Origin: Malaya genurostris
Lineage: Eukaryota; Arthropoda; Insecta; Diptera; Culicidae
Direction: 5' to 3'
DNA: 64,000 nucleotides
Assembly (NCBI RefSeq): GCF_030247185.1
Contig: NC_080570.1
Location: 72,543,014 to 72,607,013, forward strand
Position 1 is the stretch's first letter; every line of letters starts with the position of its first letter. Shown in pieces: positions 36,385 through 50,002 of the stretch. Made by a program: the position numbers and the translations under genes. The notes beneath the pieces are model-generated. The model was not told where the DNA came from, ran no database searches, and saw only the letters and a program-made list of their open reading frames with translations.

Positions 36385-37447
36385 TACATCGAACGAGGTT
36401 AAGGATGCAATCACTGTACTACAGTGGAACAGCAGAAGTATCCTCCCGAAAATTGATTCCTTCAAAGTTCTTTTAAATAGTTTGAAATGCGACGCATTTG
36501 CTTTGTGTGAAACCTGGCTGACCTCAAATGTAACCCTCAACTTCCACGATTTTAACATAATTCGCCTGGATCGAGATGATCCCTACGGAGGAGTACTTTT
36601 GGGGATCAAAAAGTGCTATTCCTTCTTCCGAATTAACCTCCCATCGATACCAGGTATTGAAGTTGTCGCATGTCAGGGCAGAATTAAAGGCAAAGACCTT
36701 TGCATTGCTTCCATCTACATTGCTCCAAGGGCCTCGATTGGGCATCGGCGGCTAAGCGATATCATTGAGCTCCTTCCCGCACCAACGTTAGTTTTAGGTG
36801 ACTTCAACTCACATGGTACGGGTTGGGGTTGTCTTCATGATGACAATAGATCAACCGTGATCTATGATCTTTGCGATAACTTCAATATGGCAATTCTTAA
36901 TACGGGAGAAATGACACGGATTCCTGCACCACCAGCAAGACCAAGTGCGCTGGATTTATCCCTTTGCTCGACATCACTACGGCTGGATTGCAAGTGGAAG
37001 GTGATCCCTGATCCCCACGGTAGCGATCATCTACCTATCGTAATTTCAATCACCTGCGGATTACGACCATCGGAGACAATCAATGTTTCGTATGACCTCA
37101 CACGAAATATTGATTGGAAAGAATACGCTAATTCGATGTCTGAGAAACTCAAAACAACACAAGAACTTCCTCCGGAGGAAGAGTACACGTTTTTGGCTGG
37201 CTTGATTCTCGACTCCGCGATTCAAGCTCAGACGAAACGTGTACCCGGCGCGAAAACTAACATCCGTTCTCCCAATCCGTGGTGGGACAAAGAGTGCTCA
37301 TCATTGAACGCGGAAAGATCTTTAGCATTCAAAAAGTTCAGAAAATATGGAACACCTGATAATTATCGCAATTACGCGGCGCTAGAAAAACAAATGAAGA
37401 ACTTAGTTAAAGCAAAAAAAACTAGGTTACTGGCGACGGTTTGTTGA
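36377..37447 (+). pseudogene. LINE ORF2, N-terminal APE-type endonuclease part (frameshifted)
   Basis: ATG 36377 (MANTSNEVKD) overlaps the ORF1 stop. Endonuclease landmarks appear in order: VLQWNSRSI (Asn), LCETWL (catalytic Glu, about 36510), LVLGDFNSHG (Asp/Asn), SDHLPI (Asp-His). This domain nicks the target DNA for target-primed reverse transcription. After KAKK the frame runs to a premature TGA at 37447 because a run at 37413-37420 has eight A where seven would continue the reading frame into the RT part. The frame is otherwise undamaged. Confidence 0.8.
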
Positions 37448-40058
37448 CGGATTAACAAAAGAAACATCGATGAGCACTCTTTGGAACACAGCCCGACGAA
37501 TGCGCAACAAAAACACCATGAACGAAAGCGAGGAATATTCTAACCGCTGGATATTCGATTTCGCTAAAAAAGTATGTCCTGACTCTGTTCCGGAACAGAC
37601 GATCATGCGCGTCGCCTCATCAAACAGAAACGAAACACCTTTTTCGATGGTAGAGTTCTCACTTGCGCTCTTGTCGTGTAACAATAAAGCTCCGGGGTTA
37701 GACAAAATTAAATTCAACTTGTTGAAAAATTTGCCTGACTCTGCTAAAAGACGCTTATTGAATTTATTCAACAGGCTTCTTGAGGATAATATTGTCCCAC
37801 ATGACTGGAGACAAGTAAGAGTTATCGCCATTCAAAAACCAGGAAAACCAGCCTCCGATCACAATTCGTATCGGCCGATTGCCATGCTTTCTTGTATCCG
37901 GAAATTGTTCGAAAAAATGATTCTGTTTCGTCTAGACAATTGGGTCGAGACTAATGGCTTACTTTCAGATACACAATTTGGTTTCCGCAGGGGCAAAGGA
38001 ACGAACGATTGTCTTGCGTTGCTCTCAACAGAAATTCAAATGACATTTGCTCGTAAAGAACAAATGGCATCAGTTTTCTTAGACATCAAGGGGGCTTTTG
38101 ACTCAGTTTCAATAAACATCCTATCTGAGAAGTTGCATCAGCATGGTCTTTCACCAATTTTGAATAACTTTTTGTATAATCTATTGTCCGAGAAATACAT
38201 GTATTTCGCGCATGGTGATTTGTCGACAATACGATTCAGTTACATGGGTCTTCCTCAGGGCTCATGCTTAAGCCCCCTTTTATACAATTTTTACGTAAAC
38301 AACATTGATGAATGTATCAATACATCTTGCACGCTAAGACAACTTGCCGACGACAGCGTTGTGTCTATTACAGGACCCAAAGCAGCCGATCTTCAAGGAC
38401 CATTACAAGATACCCTCGATAACTTGTCAACATGGGCTCTTCAGATGGGTATCGAGTTCTCTACGGAGAAAACTGAGCTGGTTGTATTTTCAAGGAAGCG
38501 AGAACCAGCACAACTACAGCTTCAACTAGGGGGTGAAAACATAGCTCAGGTCTTCACATTTAAATATCTCGGGGTCTGGTTCGACTCCAAAGGCACCTGG
38601 GGATGTCATGTTAGGTATCTGAAACAGAAATGCCAGCAGAGAATCAACTTTCTCCGTACAATAACCGGTACTTGGTGGGGTGCCCACCCAGGAGACCTGA
38701 TTAGGCTGTACCAAACAACGATATTGTCCGTAATGGAATATGGATGCTTTTGCTTCCGATCCGCCGCGAACACCCATTTCATTAAACTGGAAAGAATTCA
38801 GTATCGTTGTTTGCGTATTGCCTTAGGTTGCATGCAGTCGACTCATACGATGAGTCTCGAAGTGCTTGCGGGCGTCTTACCGTTGAAAAATCGATTTTGG
38901 GATCTCTCATATCGATTGCTAATCCGATGCGATATTTTGAATCCGATGGTGATTGAAAACTTCGAAAGGCTTGTCGAGCTCAATTCTCAGACCCGTTTTA
39001 TGTCCTTGTATTTTGATTACATGGCTCAGAATATTAACCCTTCTTCGTTTGTTCCCAACCGTGCTCATTTCTTGGATACTTCTGATTCTACTGTGATTTT
39101 CGACACTTCCATGAGAGAAGAGATTCGTGGAATTCCGGATCACGTACGCCCTCAAGTGGTCCCTAATATTTTTTATAATAAATTTAGAAGAGTCAACTGT
39201 GAAAAGATGTTTTACACTGACGGATCAAACATCAACAGGTCCACAGGCTTCGGCATCTTCAATCAAAACATCACCGCTTCTTACAAACTCAGTGATCCGG
39301 CTTCAGTTTACGTCGCAGAATTAGCTGCTATTCATTACACCCTCGAGATCATTGAAACCTTGCCCAAAGACCATTACTTCATTGTCACGTACAGTCTAAG
39401 CTCAATAGAAGCTCTCCGGGCAATGAAGCCAGGAAAGTATCCCCCATATTTCCTGGGGAAAATACGGGAACACTTGAGAACTTTATCTGGTCGGTCTTAT
39501 TTAATATCCTTAGTCTGGGTCCCATCACATTGTTCCATTCCGGGAAATGAAAAGGCAGACTCATTGGCTAAAGTGGGCGCATTAGAAGGTGAAATTTATG
39601 AAAGACCAATTTGCTTCAACGAATTTTTCAGTGTATCTCGTCAAAGGACGCTCGAAAGTTGGCAAACTTCATGGAGTAATGGGGAACTGGGACGATGGTT
39701 ACACTCCATTATCCCAAAGGTATCGACGAAACCTTGGTTCAGAGGGATGAATGTGGGTCGGGATTTCATTCGTGTGATGTCCCGGCTCATGTCTAATCAT
39801 AACACCTTGGATACGCACCTCCGGCGTATCGGGCTTGTGGAGAATGGTCTCTGCACATGCGATAAGGGTTATCACGACATTGAACATGTTGTCTGGGTAT
39901 GTACCGAGTATTGTGGCGCCAGATCACAGCTAATTGACTCCCTTCGGGCCCGAGGTATATCACCCATGGTCCCAGTACGAGACGTGTTGGCCCATCGAGA
40001 CCTTCCCTATATGCTGCTCTTATATCAGTTCATAAAGAACATTAACTTACAAGTCTGA
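37421..40058 (+). CDS. LINE ORF2, reverse transcriptase and RNase H part
   Basis: The frame continues from YWRRFVDGL (about 37425); the first ATG inside it is 37470. Reverse transcriptase motifs: GFRRGKGTND, FLDIKGAFD (catalytic Asp, about 38085), GLPQGSCLSP, QLADDSVV (catalytic Asp pair, about 38345), KYLGVWFDS. RNase H: FYTDGS (Asp, about 39215), VAELAAI (Glu), then TYSLSSIEA where the family has Asp in place of Tyr, and WVPSHCSIPGNEKAD. A cysteine/histidine motif (CTC..H..C) lies near the C-terminus; TAA ends the frame at 40058. The RT looks intact; RNase H has probably lost activity. Confidence 0.85.
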
Positions 40059-40644
40059 TCTGCTGAAGGGTTCCACAACATCCTCCTTCAACCTCGTACC
40101 TAACATCCGCTCGAACCTCCCCAAATGTCGTCTGTCCACCATCTTCATCGAAAAACTAACAAGATCTTTCTGCTGTCACTAATTTTTTGCTCCCCTGTCC
40201 CCGTCTCTTCACCATCTCGATGTCAACTAATTAGATCTTATCGCTGACCTAAGTAGTTTCGCTCCCTTACCACCTTTTTCAACAACATAAACTTCTCTCT
40301 GTTTCTTTCCTTCTCTTCCACAAAATTCACCACCACGGAGAGCCGCTCAAGTCGATGATTATGCGGGCCATCAGCCGGCTCCCCGTAGTCGGGGGTGTTT
40401 TCCGCGGACCCACACGAACGAAAAGATGCGACCAACAGTGATACGTACCAACGTCGTGCCAGTTTACTCCAGCGTACAAGATCCAGCCAGCCACTGCCGA
40501 CCACCCGTTGAAGACTAGATCTCCCAAAGCTCATATGATGTGAAAATAAAAAAAAAATCTAGTTTAAGTAGTTAAAACATATGCCCTCGGCATCTTATAG
40601 CTTAACGCAATGTGCCTTAAAATATGTTATTAAATAAAAAAAAA
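40059..40644 (+). other. LINE 3' UTR and A-rich tail
   Basis: About 580 bp after the ORF2 stop, without coding capacity, ending TTATTAAATAAAAAAAAAA just before the target duplication. Confidence 0.7.
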
Positions 40645-40657
40645 ATTATAAATGATC

Positions 40658-43600
40658 ATTATAAGATTTCAAAAATAAAGGGCGAAAAATTCTATAAATG
40701 AATGACAGCTGATTGTTTACGTTCCCCGGAAATAAATCGCTTCTAGTAGCTTACTTTTTCTATCTTTTTACTAAACCATATACAGGTTTTATACTTTTCC
40801 TACTAATATGATTCCTCTCTCGTGATACTCATAGAGATATGTTAAAGTGATACCAGCGGTCTCTAAAAACAATGAGTATCGGACTAAAATTTCTTTTCTT
40901 CCTTAGTTGGTTGTAGTTGGCTTCTCCCAAGCATCATTTTCTTAATTCTTTGTGCATTTTTAAACAATTCAACTGAAGAGTGATTACAGAGTATAATACC
41001 AGGGCAAAGCTATCACATTACATAATAATCAATGACTAAAATTTGTTCCATAAAAGCTCAAGTTCCACAATAGTGTTTTCAATGTTACTCCTTTATCATT
41101 TACACACTTCAAAAAATAGTATTTGGCATCACACAATAAGAGGTTTGAATTTGGCAAGGTCAAGGGATTTATCGTCTGAACTAACGATGACGGAGAGCTG
41201 ATCGATGCGACAAGATTGTTTATCACTGCCACGCTAATAACAGGGTGTGAGATTCCTCTAACGTGCGACATGAATAAAATTAGTCTTATCATGTTTTCAT
41301 GAACGAAGGCGATGGAATCAAATATCATACGGCTATGGGTTAGTAGCGCGTGCGTAAGTAAAAATGTATGGTTGCTTACCGAACCGATTGAAACAACTTG
41401 CAGATGGCTAAGTTTTGTACTATCTGATGATGCATATCATCGCACAGCCTTGCCTATTCGAAGTTTTCGTTCTCGATAAGGTAGCTCAAAACTAAAACCC
41501 AATTAAGTGGTTATCCTTGGTCGATTCTATAGCAAAATGCGAGGCACGTTGAACCGGTTTCGACTAGCACACCGTCACAGACTGCCCGGTGCTGAGTTTG
41601 GTAGTAACCACTTCAAATCCAATAAGGAGCGGCTATTCGTGATTATGTTGCGTTTTAGGGGCGAAAGAGGCATTTGCAAAAAAACTACCATCCAGTATTA
41701 CAAGTTAAGAATATTTTCTCATTAACTAAATGAATCTTTCGTACGGCATGTAGCATATTGAATGCATGCTTGCAACAAGAATCATACAAGAAATATATGC
41801 GAATGTTTAAAGCTTGATTTTTATATTCAAATTAAATGAAATCTAAATCGAAAAAATTGCATTTTCGCATTTTTACTAAAACTTGCTTTATCGACTAAAA
41901 TAGATAATATCTCAAACCGTCTGATAAGGTTCAACTGAATACAATACAAACTAAACTTCATCGAACTTTGGTTACGTGTGCTTTACGCTGGCAGTAACAG
42001 GATTGGAAAGTATTTCATGAATTAAATAACCAGCACGAATTGGCTAGTCAGCCTCAGTTCATTGAAATTCTGTTCTAATTCAAGGCGTAAGCTTCCGGAT
42101 TCGGTATATGGTGTATAATTGAATTAAATTAAATCCGTATTGCGTTATTAAGAAACTTACTAAAATACAATCCGCTATGGTAGCTATCGTAGAATCGAAA
42201 CCCTTTGCTCACTGGCTTATATCATGTTGATCAAAACAGGTTTGAATCGTACATCTTTTCAAACAATACTGAATAAAATCAAAGCATATTTCGGTTGTGA
42301 ATTCAGTAGAATTTTCTGACTGGAATCGCTTCTAAAGACTGTACTCGAACAACTGCCACAGGTTCTTTTATGAATAACTTTTAATTTCTTGAGTACAAAT
42401 CGATAAAACTTTTCTTCAAACTAGTTTAAAGTGTAATCTTTACATGTATAAAATTTCGTCACAATCTGTTAAGCGATTATCGAGATGGCTTCCAAGCAAG
42501 AAGTGCTTCGACAAATAATTATGGCCTTGGTCGTGGAAAATCCAGGTCAGGCGGAAAAATCGTTCAAGGAGATCCAGATGATACTGCGGCATGCTGTCAG
42601 CGGAAGAAATGAAACTCCATTAATGAAAGGAAAGTAAGTTACTTCATGTGCACTCCGCACCTTTCGATTTGAGTCTTCAAAAACGACAAGCATTTGAAAA
42701 AAGAGTGTTTGATAGTGTGTCAGAAAAATGGCGTAAGTGATGCACAGGATTTGATTGGTAGCGTTAGGTGCAGAATTTTAGTCTAGAAAATGGGGTTAAC
42801 TAAACAAACACTGCAGAAACAGCTAAAATGTGTTCATTAATTCCCTGAGAATTTCAAAAATATCAGATATTTGTCTGTTGCATTTTTTACGAGAACAGTC
42901 TTTATAACTGGTCTGCGAATGTCGAATTGGCATTATATACTCCGAATTTCAATTTGAATTATAAATTCAGTTCAAAATTTTCGTTCATTAGCTGTCAGTT
43001 CAGGTATGCTAATTTAAGTTCTGTAGGTTGGTGAACAATAACCAATGCCAAAATAAAGACACTTTACGAAGATCAAAATTTCTGCCTAGATTAACTACGC
43101 TGAGCTCCTGATGAAAATAAAAAACAGTACACAGCTTCTTTGAACTTTTAATACTGGTATCGAATAAAGATTTTGTAAACTTCGCCACACCTGAGGGGCT
43201 CGGCTCGCTAAGGGTTAAAAGTAATGCCTTTCGATTACCTTTCCCTTCCTTCGGACCTGTCCAGCAACAGTTCGCGACACCAGAGCTAACTAACCAGTCA
43301 GCAACATTCAACGAATTGTGTACGCGTTCAAAGAATCTGCGACAGTCGGCAGTAGAACTCGAAAAAGTGGGCTAAATTTTCAAGGTTTCCCTCGATGAAC
43401 ATGCCCGTGCCGTCAATGCCTACCCACCTACCGTCCAGCCAATAATTGTTGTTTACTCTTTCTTAATCGCAAGTCTTTTTTCATTCTTCAATCAGCTGAA
43501 AACGAAATGAAAGTGAATGCCAAATGGACAATTGCTTCGTAATGAGGTGTAATATAAAACCGTTACGGATGATTGCTGACGAAGTAGCGTATAAGAAATT

Positions 43601-44900
43601 TGCATGTCGCGTAGGCGCAATTTTATACTATGACCACGCTTGTGATAGGGTTAGGCTACCGCGCGCTTTAAGTTCATAGCCTAACCAAAAACTAGGTGAT
43701 CCCGCAGCTCATGAATGAATTACAACAACAATCTTGTAATAAGTGACAACATATACTACTATATTGTACAGTACTTCTTTCGCTTTTGTAGTTTGACATT
43801 CGTCGCAAAACACTAAAACAGGTACGGACGTGTCGATCGTTAACCGCAGACGGTACCCTTGAACTCGTTCATGATTCCTTTTTCTCTTTCTTCTCTCACT
43901 GACCAGAGCTAGTCGAACTATTGGAAAAATGAGAGGTACCTGAGGTTCGAAATAATAATAATGATCAAGTTATCATGTTGGAAGCAATTCCATTCAATTA
44001 TTTGTTTTTTCGTCATTCATCATAATCATATAGCCTACAATTAATTTTTTTTCTTGCAGTCATCTTTTGGTTCCGGAATTACAGGTTGACAAAGGTAAAA
44101 AATTTCAATTTCAAGAGCGTATTTCTTTAAGTGATGATGAACAAGTGGCTTCAACTAACCAGCCAATTCTTCTAATTTGCAAGTCTTACTAGTTGATGGC
44201 TAAGCAAACTTACTTCGGTAATACTTTTCTCTGGTTACCTGTTACCGGAAGTAGTGGTTAAAAGGAAAAAAAACTGTTCACTTTCTCAGAGATGATTGAA
44301 CCTCATCGACTACAGTTGAATTTTATCTGGAACCAAACTACAACATGATAATAACTAAAATTGTCGAACTATCATGAAAGTGACGCTGCAAAATTGGCGC
44401 AAAATCTGAACTATAATCTCTTCCACATGCATACGCTGTTGGCTTATGTTTAAACCAATTCATTTAGGATAAACCGATCCCAGTTTCCTGATTTCGGATG
44501 AAGCGGAAGCAGTGGCTTGATTTTTAACAATTTTTACAAACTTAATTCAGTCTTCATTTTCGTCCTGTTGACAGTGTGATCGAAAAAACCTTGTGATTTT
44601 ACATATTATAAGACGCACATAAATGGAGCGTCACAGTTCACTCATGTGTACGTTCAAGGATATGTAAAATTGTGTGATCTAAAAATTACATGGCTTGAAA
44701 TTAATCGAAATGAAAAACAAAAAGAACCATATAGAATGCGACTTGAACCGAGAATCATTGGATCACGAACAGTGGCGTACCGCCTGGGGCAAAATTAAGT
44801 TTTACTGCACCACCGTTGGTTTAGTGAGCAAACAATGTTGAACTCCATGAAAGATTACTTGGACGGGCAAAAAAAAATAAATCTCACGGATTGGTTTGCC
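40658..44900. other. No gene supported; possible transposase N-terminus at about 42488
   Basis: ATG 42488 opens MASKQEVLRQIIMALVVENPG, about 48 codons, stopping at TAA. SKQEV resembles the start of the transposase at 29954, so it may be a Tc1/mariner fragment, but no catalytic block follows. The remainder shows nothing recognisable. Confidence 0.3.
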
Positions 44901-45205
44901 GCCCCCCTAAAAAACGTTGACATGAAATTTCCTAAATCGAAAAAAAAATTGATGCCAAAAGGCTTAGAATTGCATGAAACGTCGAGATTTAGTGTCATCT
45001 CGAAAAAAATTTTTTTTTTTAAATAGACTTTTTGGGACTTAGAAAAAATATCAAAATTCCCAGAAAGTCCCAGAAAGTTGATTTTTTAAATTTTTTTTTT
45101 TTGAGATGACACTAAATCTCGATGTTTCATGCAGTTTTAAGAGTTTCGGCATCAAAAAAAAATTTCGATTTTGGAAATTTCATGTACTCCCCCCTATTGT
45201 GCTTT
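44901..45205. repeat. Long imperfect foldback sequence
   Basis: 44901-45020 and 45075-45205 are inverted copies, sharing GAGATTTAGTGTCATCTC / GAGATGACACTAAATCTC, CATGAAATTTCC and a C6-7 run. The spacer itself repeats CCCAGAAAGT. Arms are about 120 bp. A G-run (about 45343-45359) and a C-run (about 45377-45386) follow within 200 bp. Confidence 0.6.
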
Positions 45206-45811
45206 TTCAAGATCGAAAATTTTCAAACTTTAACCGCTGGGCAGCACCCCTTACCCATGTCCGATTTAACTAAAATTTTGCATGCGGACTTTTTTCGAGG
45301 CGTTTAAACTTTTGAACAGTAGCCAGGCGCGGCAATTATGAGGGGGGGGGGGGGGGGGGTGCAAGGCACTTTTTGCCCCCCCCCCATAAGATTTATAGGA
45401 GGGGCCATGCTCCCCCAATATTTTGACAACTGGAATAAATATTAGCAAATTCGCTAGAGATATCTTATGATATAACACTTTTTTCTGTTATCCCCGTAGT
45501 TGGTCTAATTCTTCATATTTCTTAACTAAATTACTAAAATTTTATAACTAATATACTACAATGTGAAATGTGCTAGACTTTACCACTTTTGAATATTTGT
45601 TATTATTGGAATAGTAGGGAAAATGTTCGTGTTTTTTACTTGGTTGCTTTTTATTTGCTCTAACCTATCCGTTTCCTTTATTAAAATGCGTTATATATTG
45701 CAAAGTTCAATGATCTGCAGTAATAATTTTTTGTGCCCCTCCCCAAAATTTCATGGAACTTATCGCCCCTGACAGTAGCGCTTTACGAAATTAGAGGTGA
45801 TCCCAAAATAT

Positions 45812-46335
45812 TGGCACCCTTATATACATTAGAGCGGTAAAAAACAACGTGTTTTGTCGGTTACGTCACTTATACCGTTATATCTCCGGAACCAAAAGTC
45901 ACAGCCATTTGCTCTTCGAACTTGATCAATGGTCCGATAGTAGCCTTCAAACGAGCCCAAGTTTGTTCAAATCGGTTCAGCCATCTCTGAGAAAATTGAG
46001 CGCGTAAAAATAAAACGCTTTTTGTCGGTTACGTCACTTATACCATTATATCTTCGGAACCAAAAGTCACAGCCATTTGATCTTTGAACTTGATCAATGG
46101 CCTAACAGTAGCTTTCAAACGAGTCCAAGTTTGGTAAAATCGGTTCAGCCATCTCTAAGAAAACTGAGCGCGTTCAAATATCTTCTAAAAGTGCACACTC
46201 ATACACACAGACATTTTCCGTTCTCGTTGAACTGAGTCGAATGGCATAATAACATTATGGGTCTCCGAGGCTCCGTTCGAAAGTCGGTTTTTCTAGCAAT
46301 TCTAATACCTTTCTATAGAGAAAGGCAAAAACTCG
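45812..46335 (-). repeat. Dispersed culicid-type repeat with a 168-bp tandem dimer
   Basis: TTTGTCGGTTACGTCACTTA occurs at 45853 and 46021, a direct repeat of period 168 bp. The reverse complement starts GCCTTTCTCTATAGAAAGG (about 46327), as do related copies at 26472 and 57770. Confidence 0.65.
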
Positions 46336-49015
46336 GAAAACTACAAGCAGGTTTTAAACGAGTTAAATTAACACTACACTATCGAAAACATGTACCAAAA
46401 CATCTCGAAGATACATACAATGACAACCTCGCTTCAGTGAGAACACCTCCAATTACACAAATAACAAGAAATGCTATTTTTTGGAATGAAACTTACAATA
46501 CTAGAATGCATTACTCAGTACCCGTCTTCTCAAACAATATAAGTGATTTAAACTAAATCCAAACTGATTTAAATCATAGGAATCAAATCAGACAACCCGA
46601 ATGCGGCATATCTATAAATATGCTTGATAGTGAAAGAAAAGCTTGTCGATTAAAAAGATATCGATGCAAAAAACTATCTTTGCCGAAATTTTATAACTTT
46701 ATGTTCATAAGTAAAAATTACAAGGTATCTTATTATCATTGTCACAAATTACAATGCTATTTTTTGCTAAATTTAGTTGTTCTAGTTGTTTATGAACTAC
46801 AACATGTTTTTGTTCTTTCCGAATAATTACAACCGAGTAGTTCAGGGTTTCATAATTACCCCGAAAGTGAGGTCTCTTCAATGGAATCCATTTCACTGAA
46901 TCCACCAGGAAAAGCGAGTAAACCTATCCAGCTGCGATTTCTTCGGAAGGCGGGCCTTCCTACAGTAGTCAGGACTTCCAACAACGAATCACTGACGATT
47001 TTCGTTACACAAATTTCTCTTTTGGCTGTAGTAATAATTTTTCCGGTTCCGTTCTGTAAAGTATTAGTCTCTCCGAATGATCTGTTCAATTTATCCACTT
47101 TACAGTCATCAGTCAACGAACCACTGGATTACAGCAAATCTTATAAAAATATTACGGAACATAAATTAGTATTTATTTATTTTATGTAAAAGTTTTGCCA
47201 CGCTGCAGTATGAATCTTAGCTGTCAAATTGATTAATTTTCGGTAGTGAAAAAGTAGAAATTTAAGTGCGCAACGAGAATGCGCGATAACTTTCCTAATT
47301 CTCTCTGCAGGGTTCTTATTTTAGCACTCCAATAGAATGGCAAGTTATGGAAAAAAACTGGAACTGAAACGCTGATAATGATCGCAGAAAATATATGAGT
47401 CGTATTGATTTTTTAGTATCATTGGTATATCTAAATCCAGCACATATAAATAAACTAATTTATAGGATGAACATTAATTGATTATTGTCAATTACTATTT
47501 CGTGATATCAAAAAACATTAAAACAGTCTTTAGCATCTCCCATATTACAGTGCTTAAGTGATATTTTACAATGTGCAATGGTCTTAAACGTGTGTACGAA
47601 TAACTGGTAAATTTTACGGAAATATTAAAAATTGATGATCAGTGCAACTCTACCGAACACTCAGCTAATGATACTTTTCCTGGTCTGCTGCAGCTGTTTG
47701 AAAGCCAATAAAAATTTTACCGGGTACTGTAAATATAAGTCGGTGTGTTCAGTTGTATTACGGCTCACAGCCATCTCATCTTGAATGGTATGAGGAATCG
47801 TGATTCGTTGGAGCAATAAAATGATTTTTCCATTAAAAAGTGGCTAAGTGCTCCATATTTGGTGAAACAATAATTTCGGTGAATTGGCTTTTGATGAAAT
47901 GACCTTCCGACATTGAAGAATGCCAAAATAGAAATGATCATATAATTATATTGAATTTTACATGGCGCCTTAGAAAAGACTTTAATTTAATCCAGAGCCG
48001 ATCTCCAGTTCAGAAATTGCAAAAAGTGTACTAAATTTATAGACAATTGTTTGAACCAATGTGACAATGGTTCCAAAAAAAGTGTACCGAGATTAAAGAC
48101 ATTCTTAGTGTTAAAAAAAACTATAAAAATTATCGAAATACAAATTAAAATTCTTATTTTTTCGTCCAGAACACTGACACATTTTATGTACGCTCAAAAT
48201 TCACGAATCAACAACTAGATTCAAAACAAAACATGGCTTAAATTGACTGATTCCTGGCTCACTGCAAATGTCACACTGAATGCCCGGTAGAACGGACGAA
48301 GGTCAGCATTGATTAATGATTATGCATAGCTGACTTGCGAGAACGAAAAGCGGAATGAACCTTTCCTCAATGGCATGGGAACGCTTCTACAAACAATGGG
48401 CGCCAAAGCATCAACCTGGAGATGAAAACAAACTACCTATTATTAACTAAGTACCTTGGTGTGAGTATTGATGGAATGGAATAACAAGCAAAGTCAGCCA
48501 CGATGGCCGGTCCGATGTACTTAGGTAATGTCGTTTGGCGATGGCATGAGAACCGATTTGTTTAAATATTTGCACGTATTATTTAAATATTTTCTGCTTT
48601 CGTGTGTGCATTACAGGAAGGTTTGCATTTTTTGTAATTTCCTGACTACAAGGTAGAGCTCAATTGAGTGACCTGACTTAAATTTAACCGTTCTAATATA
48701 GTGTTTTAATCGACCTTAGATAAACTCGTTCAATATGAAACCGCTTCTACCCCAAAAATCGAGGTACAGTGCCTCGCTAAGCTAAATTGTAGGCTAAGGT
48801 TTTTATGTACGCTGTTCTCCGGATAGCACTCATTTGAACCGTTAGAAATTCGATTACATGATTTCTATACGGATTCTGCCTGGGATTTGGATGATGACCC
48901 TTGGTTTGCGTCAGCCCAAACTGAGTTTGATTGATCTGAGATTTCATCTCAGTTTCATCATTTGTTACGTTTTAATTGCACGTATTGAGAGAATCGTCGC
49001 ATAGCTAAAATATAG
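46336..49015. other. No host gene; weak LINE fragment near 48440
   Basis: In the + direction at about 48416-48540 the sequence translates to LLLTKYLGVSIDG and further RT-like residues (KYLGV block of non-LTR elements) before stops. It may be an old LINE relic. A short frame pair at 46856-47189 is GC-richer but unrecognised. The rest shows nothing. Confidence 0.3.
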
Positions 49016-49300
49016 TAGGGGAGACCGGAGCGAAAATGATTACTTTTGGTCTTGATTTGTTCCTGTGAATATATTCTACAGCCCAAAAAATCTGGAATTA
49101 GAAAATTTAACTTTCGACGAAAACATCGATACTTCAGTAGTCACCGGCTACTGAGGCTCAATTGAGTGGACGACATGTAAAATTAATATAAGCCAATTGT
49201 ATCTATTGCTCGGGCTCACGTATAGAGGGCTTAGCAAATGGGAAGTGACATTTAGTGTTCGAATTATTACGAGTGGCTATATTCAACCCGGGCTCCCCTA
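49016..49300. mobile_element. MITE with TAGGGGAGACCGGAGCGAAAA terminal repeats
   Basis: Left end TAGGGGAGACCGGAGCGAAA and right end TTCAACCCGGGCTCCCCTA form imperfect inverted repeats, with TAG flanking on both sides. The body aligns, inverted, with 55391-55625. Non-coding. Confidence 0.6.
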
Positions 49301-50002
49301 TAGATCACAACCACTAGCAATTCTCAATTAGAATTTTTGGTGAAACTAGTTCAATGTGTAATGTTTATATTGTGTAAGTGAACGTAATAGTTTTGCAATC
49401 GTTGCGACGATGAAGTCGTGGCGTAAAATAATTTTTACGCACGCATCTTGAAAATCCAGAACTCTCTCATCGTGTCATCGGCAGGATGCTGGGGAATTGC
49501 ACAATTTACTATATCTCGTGTTTTAAATCTCTACAACATATGTTTAGCTGTTGATCGGAAGGAAAAAAGTGGTCAAAATGGTTTCTGTATAATGCAAAGG
49601 ATCATTAGCGGATAGTTCAAGTTTACCAGAGGAGATGTGGCGAAAAATCTACATTTGATTAAAACTATCGAACCCGAAAAGTTCTTATGTTCAAGTAAAC
49701 TAGTTGAAACTTTATTGCCATCGACATTATAAACATTGAATGAATTCATAATGTTTTTCTATCATCAATAAAAAGACAGTATAGTATTTGAAATTACAAC
49801 TTTGATACAAGGTACAAATTGCACAACGATTTTAAAACTGTCGAGCGGAATTTAAATTTAATTACTTTTTTTAATGTGTCTTCAATCAAAATCTGTTTAT
49901 GAAGATATGAACAATAAACAACTAAAAAACCTTACGTTCAGAATGCTCAAAATTAATCCAAGTAGAGTGATTTCTCATTATTTTAAATTCATATATATGA
50001 GT
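49301..50002. other. No feature seen
   Basis: AT-rich, no supported gene. Confidence 0.4.

Larger units (their letters stand above)
34645..40644 (+). mobile_element. Full-length I/LOA-like non-LTR retrotransposon (LINE)
   Basis: Flanked by the 13-bp direct repeat ATTATAAATGATC (34632-34644 and 40645-40657). It has a promoter at its first bases, ORF1 with zinc knuckles, ORF2 with endonuclease, reverse transcriptase and RNase H, a roughly 580-bp 3' UTR and a terminal A-rich tail (AAATAAAAAAAAAA). RNase H points to the I or LOA clades rather than Jockey proper. Only one frameshift and one lost catalytic residue were noticed, so it is a young copy. Confidence 0.9.

Noticed and set aside
40238..40534. 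Minus-strand frame in the LINE 3' UTR
   Set aside because: Lies wholly in the transposon UTR and resembles nothing.
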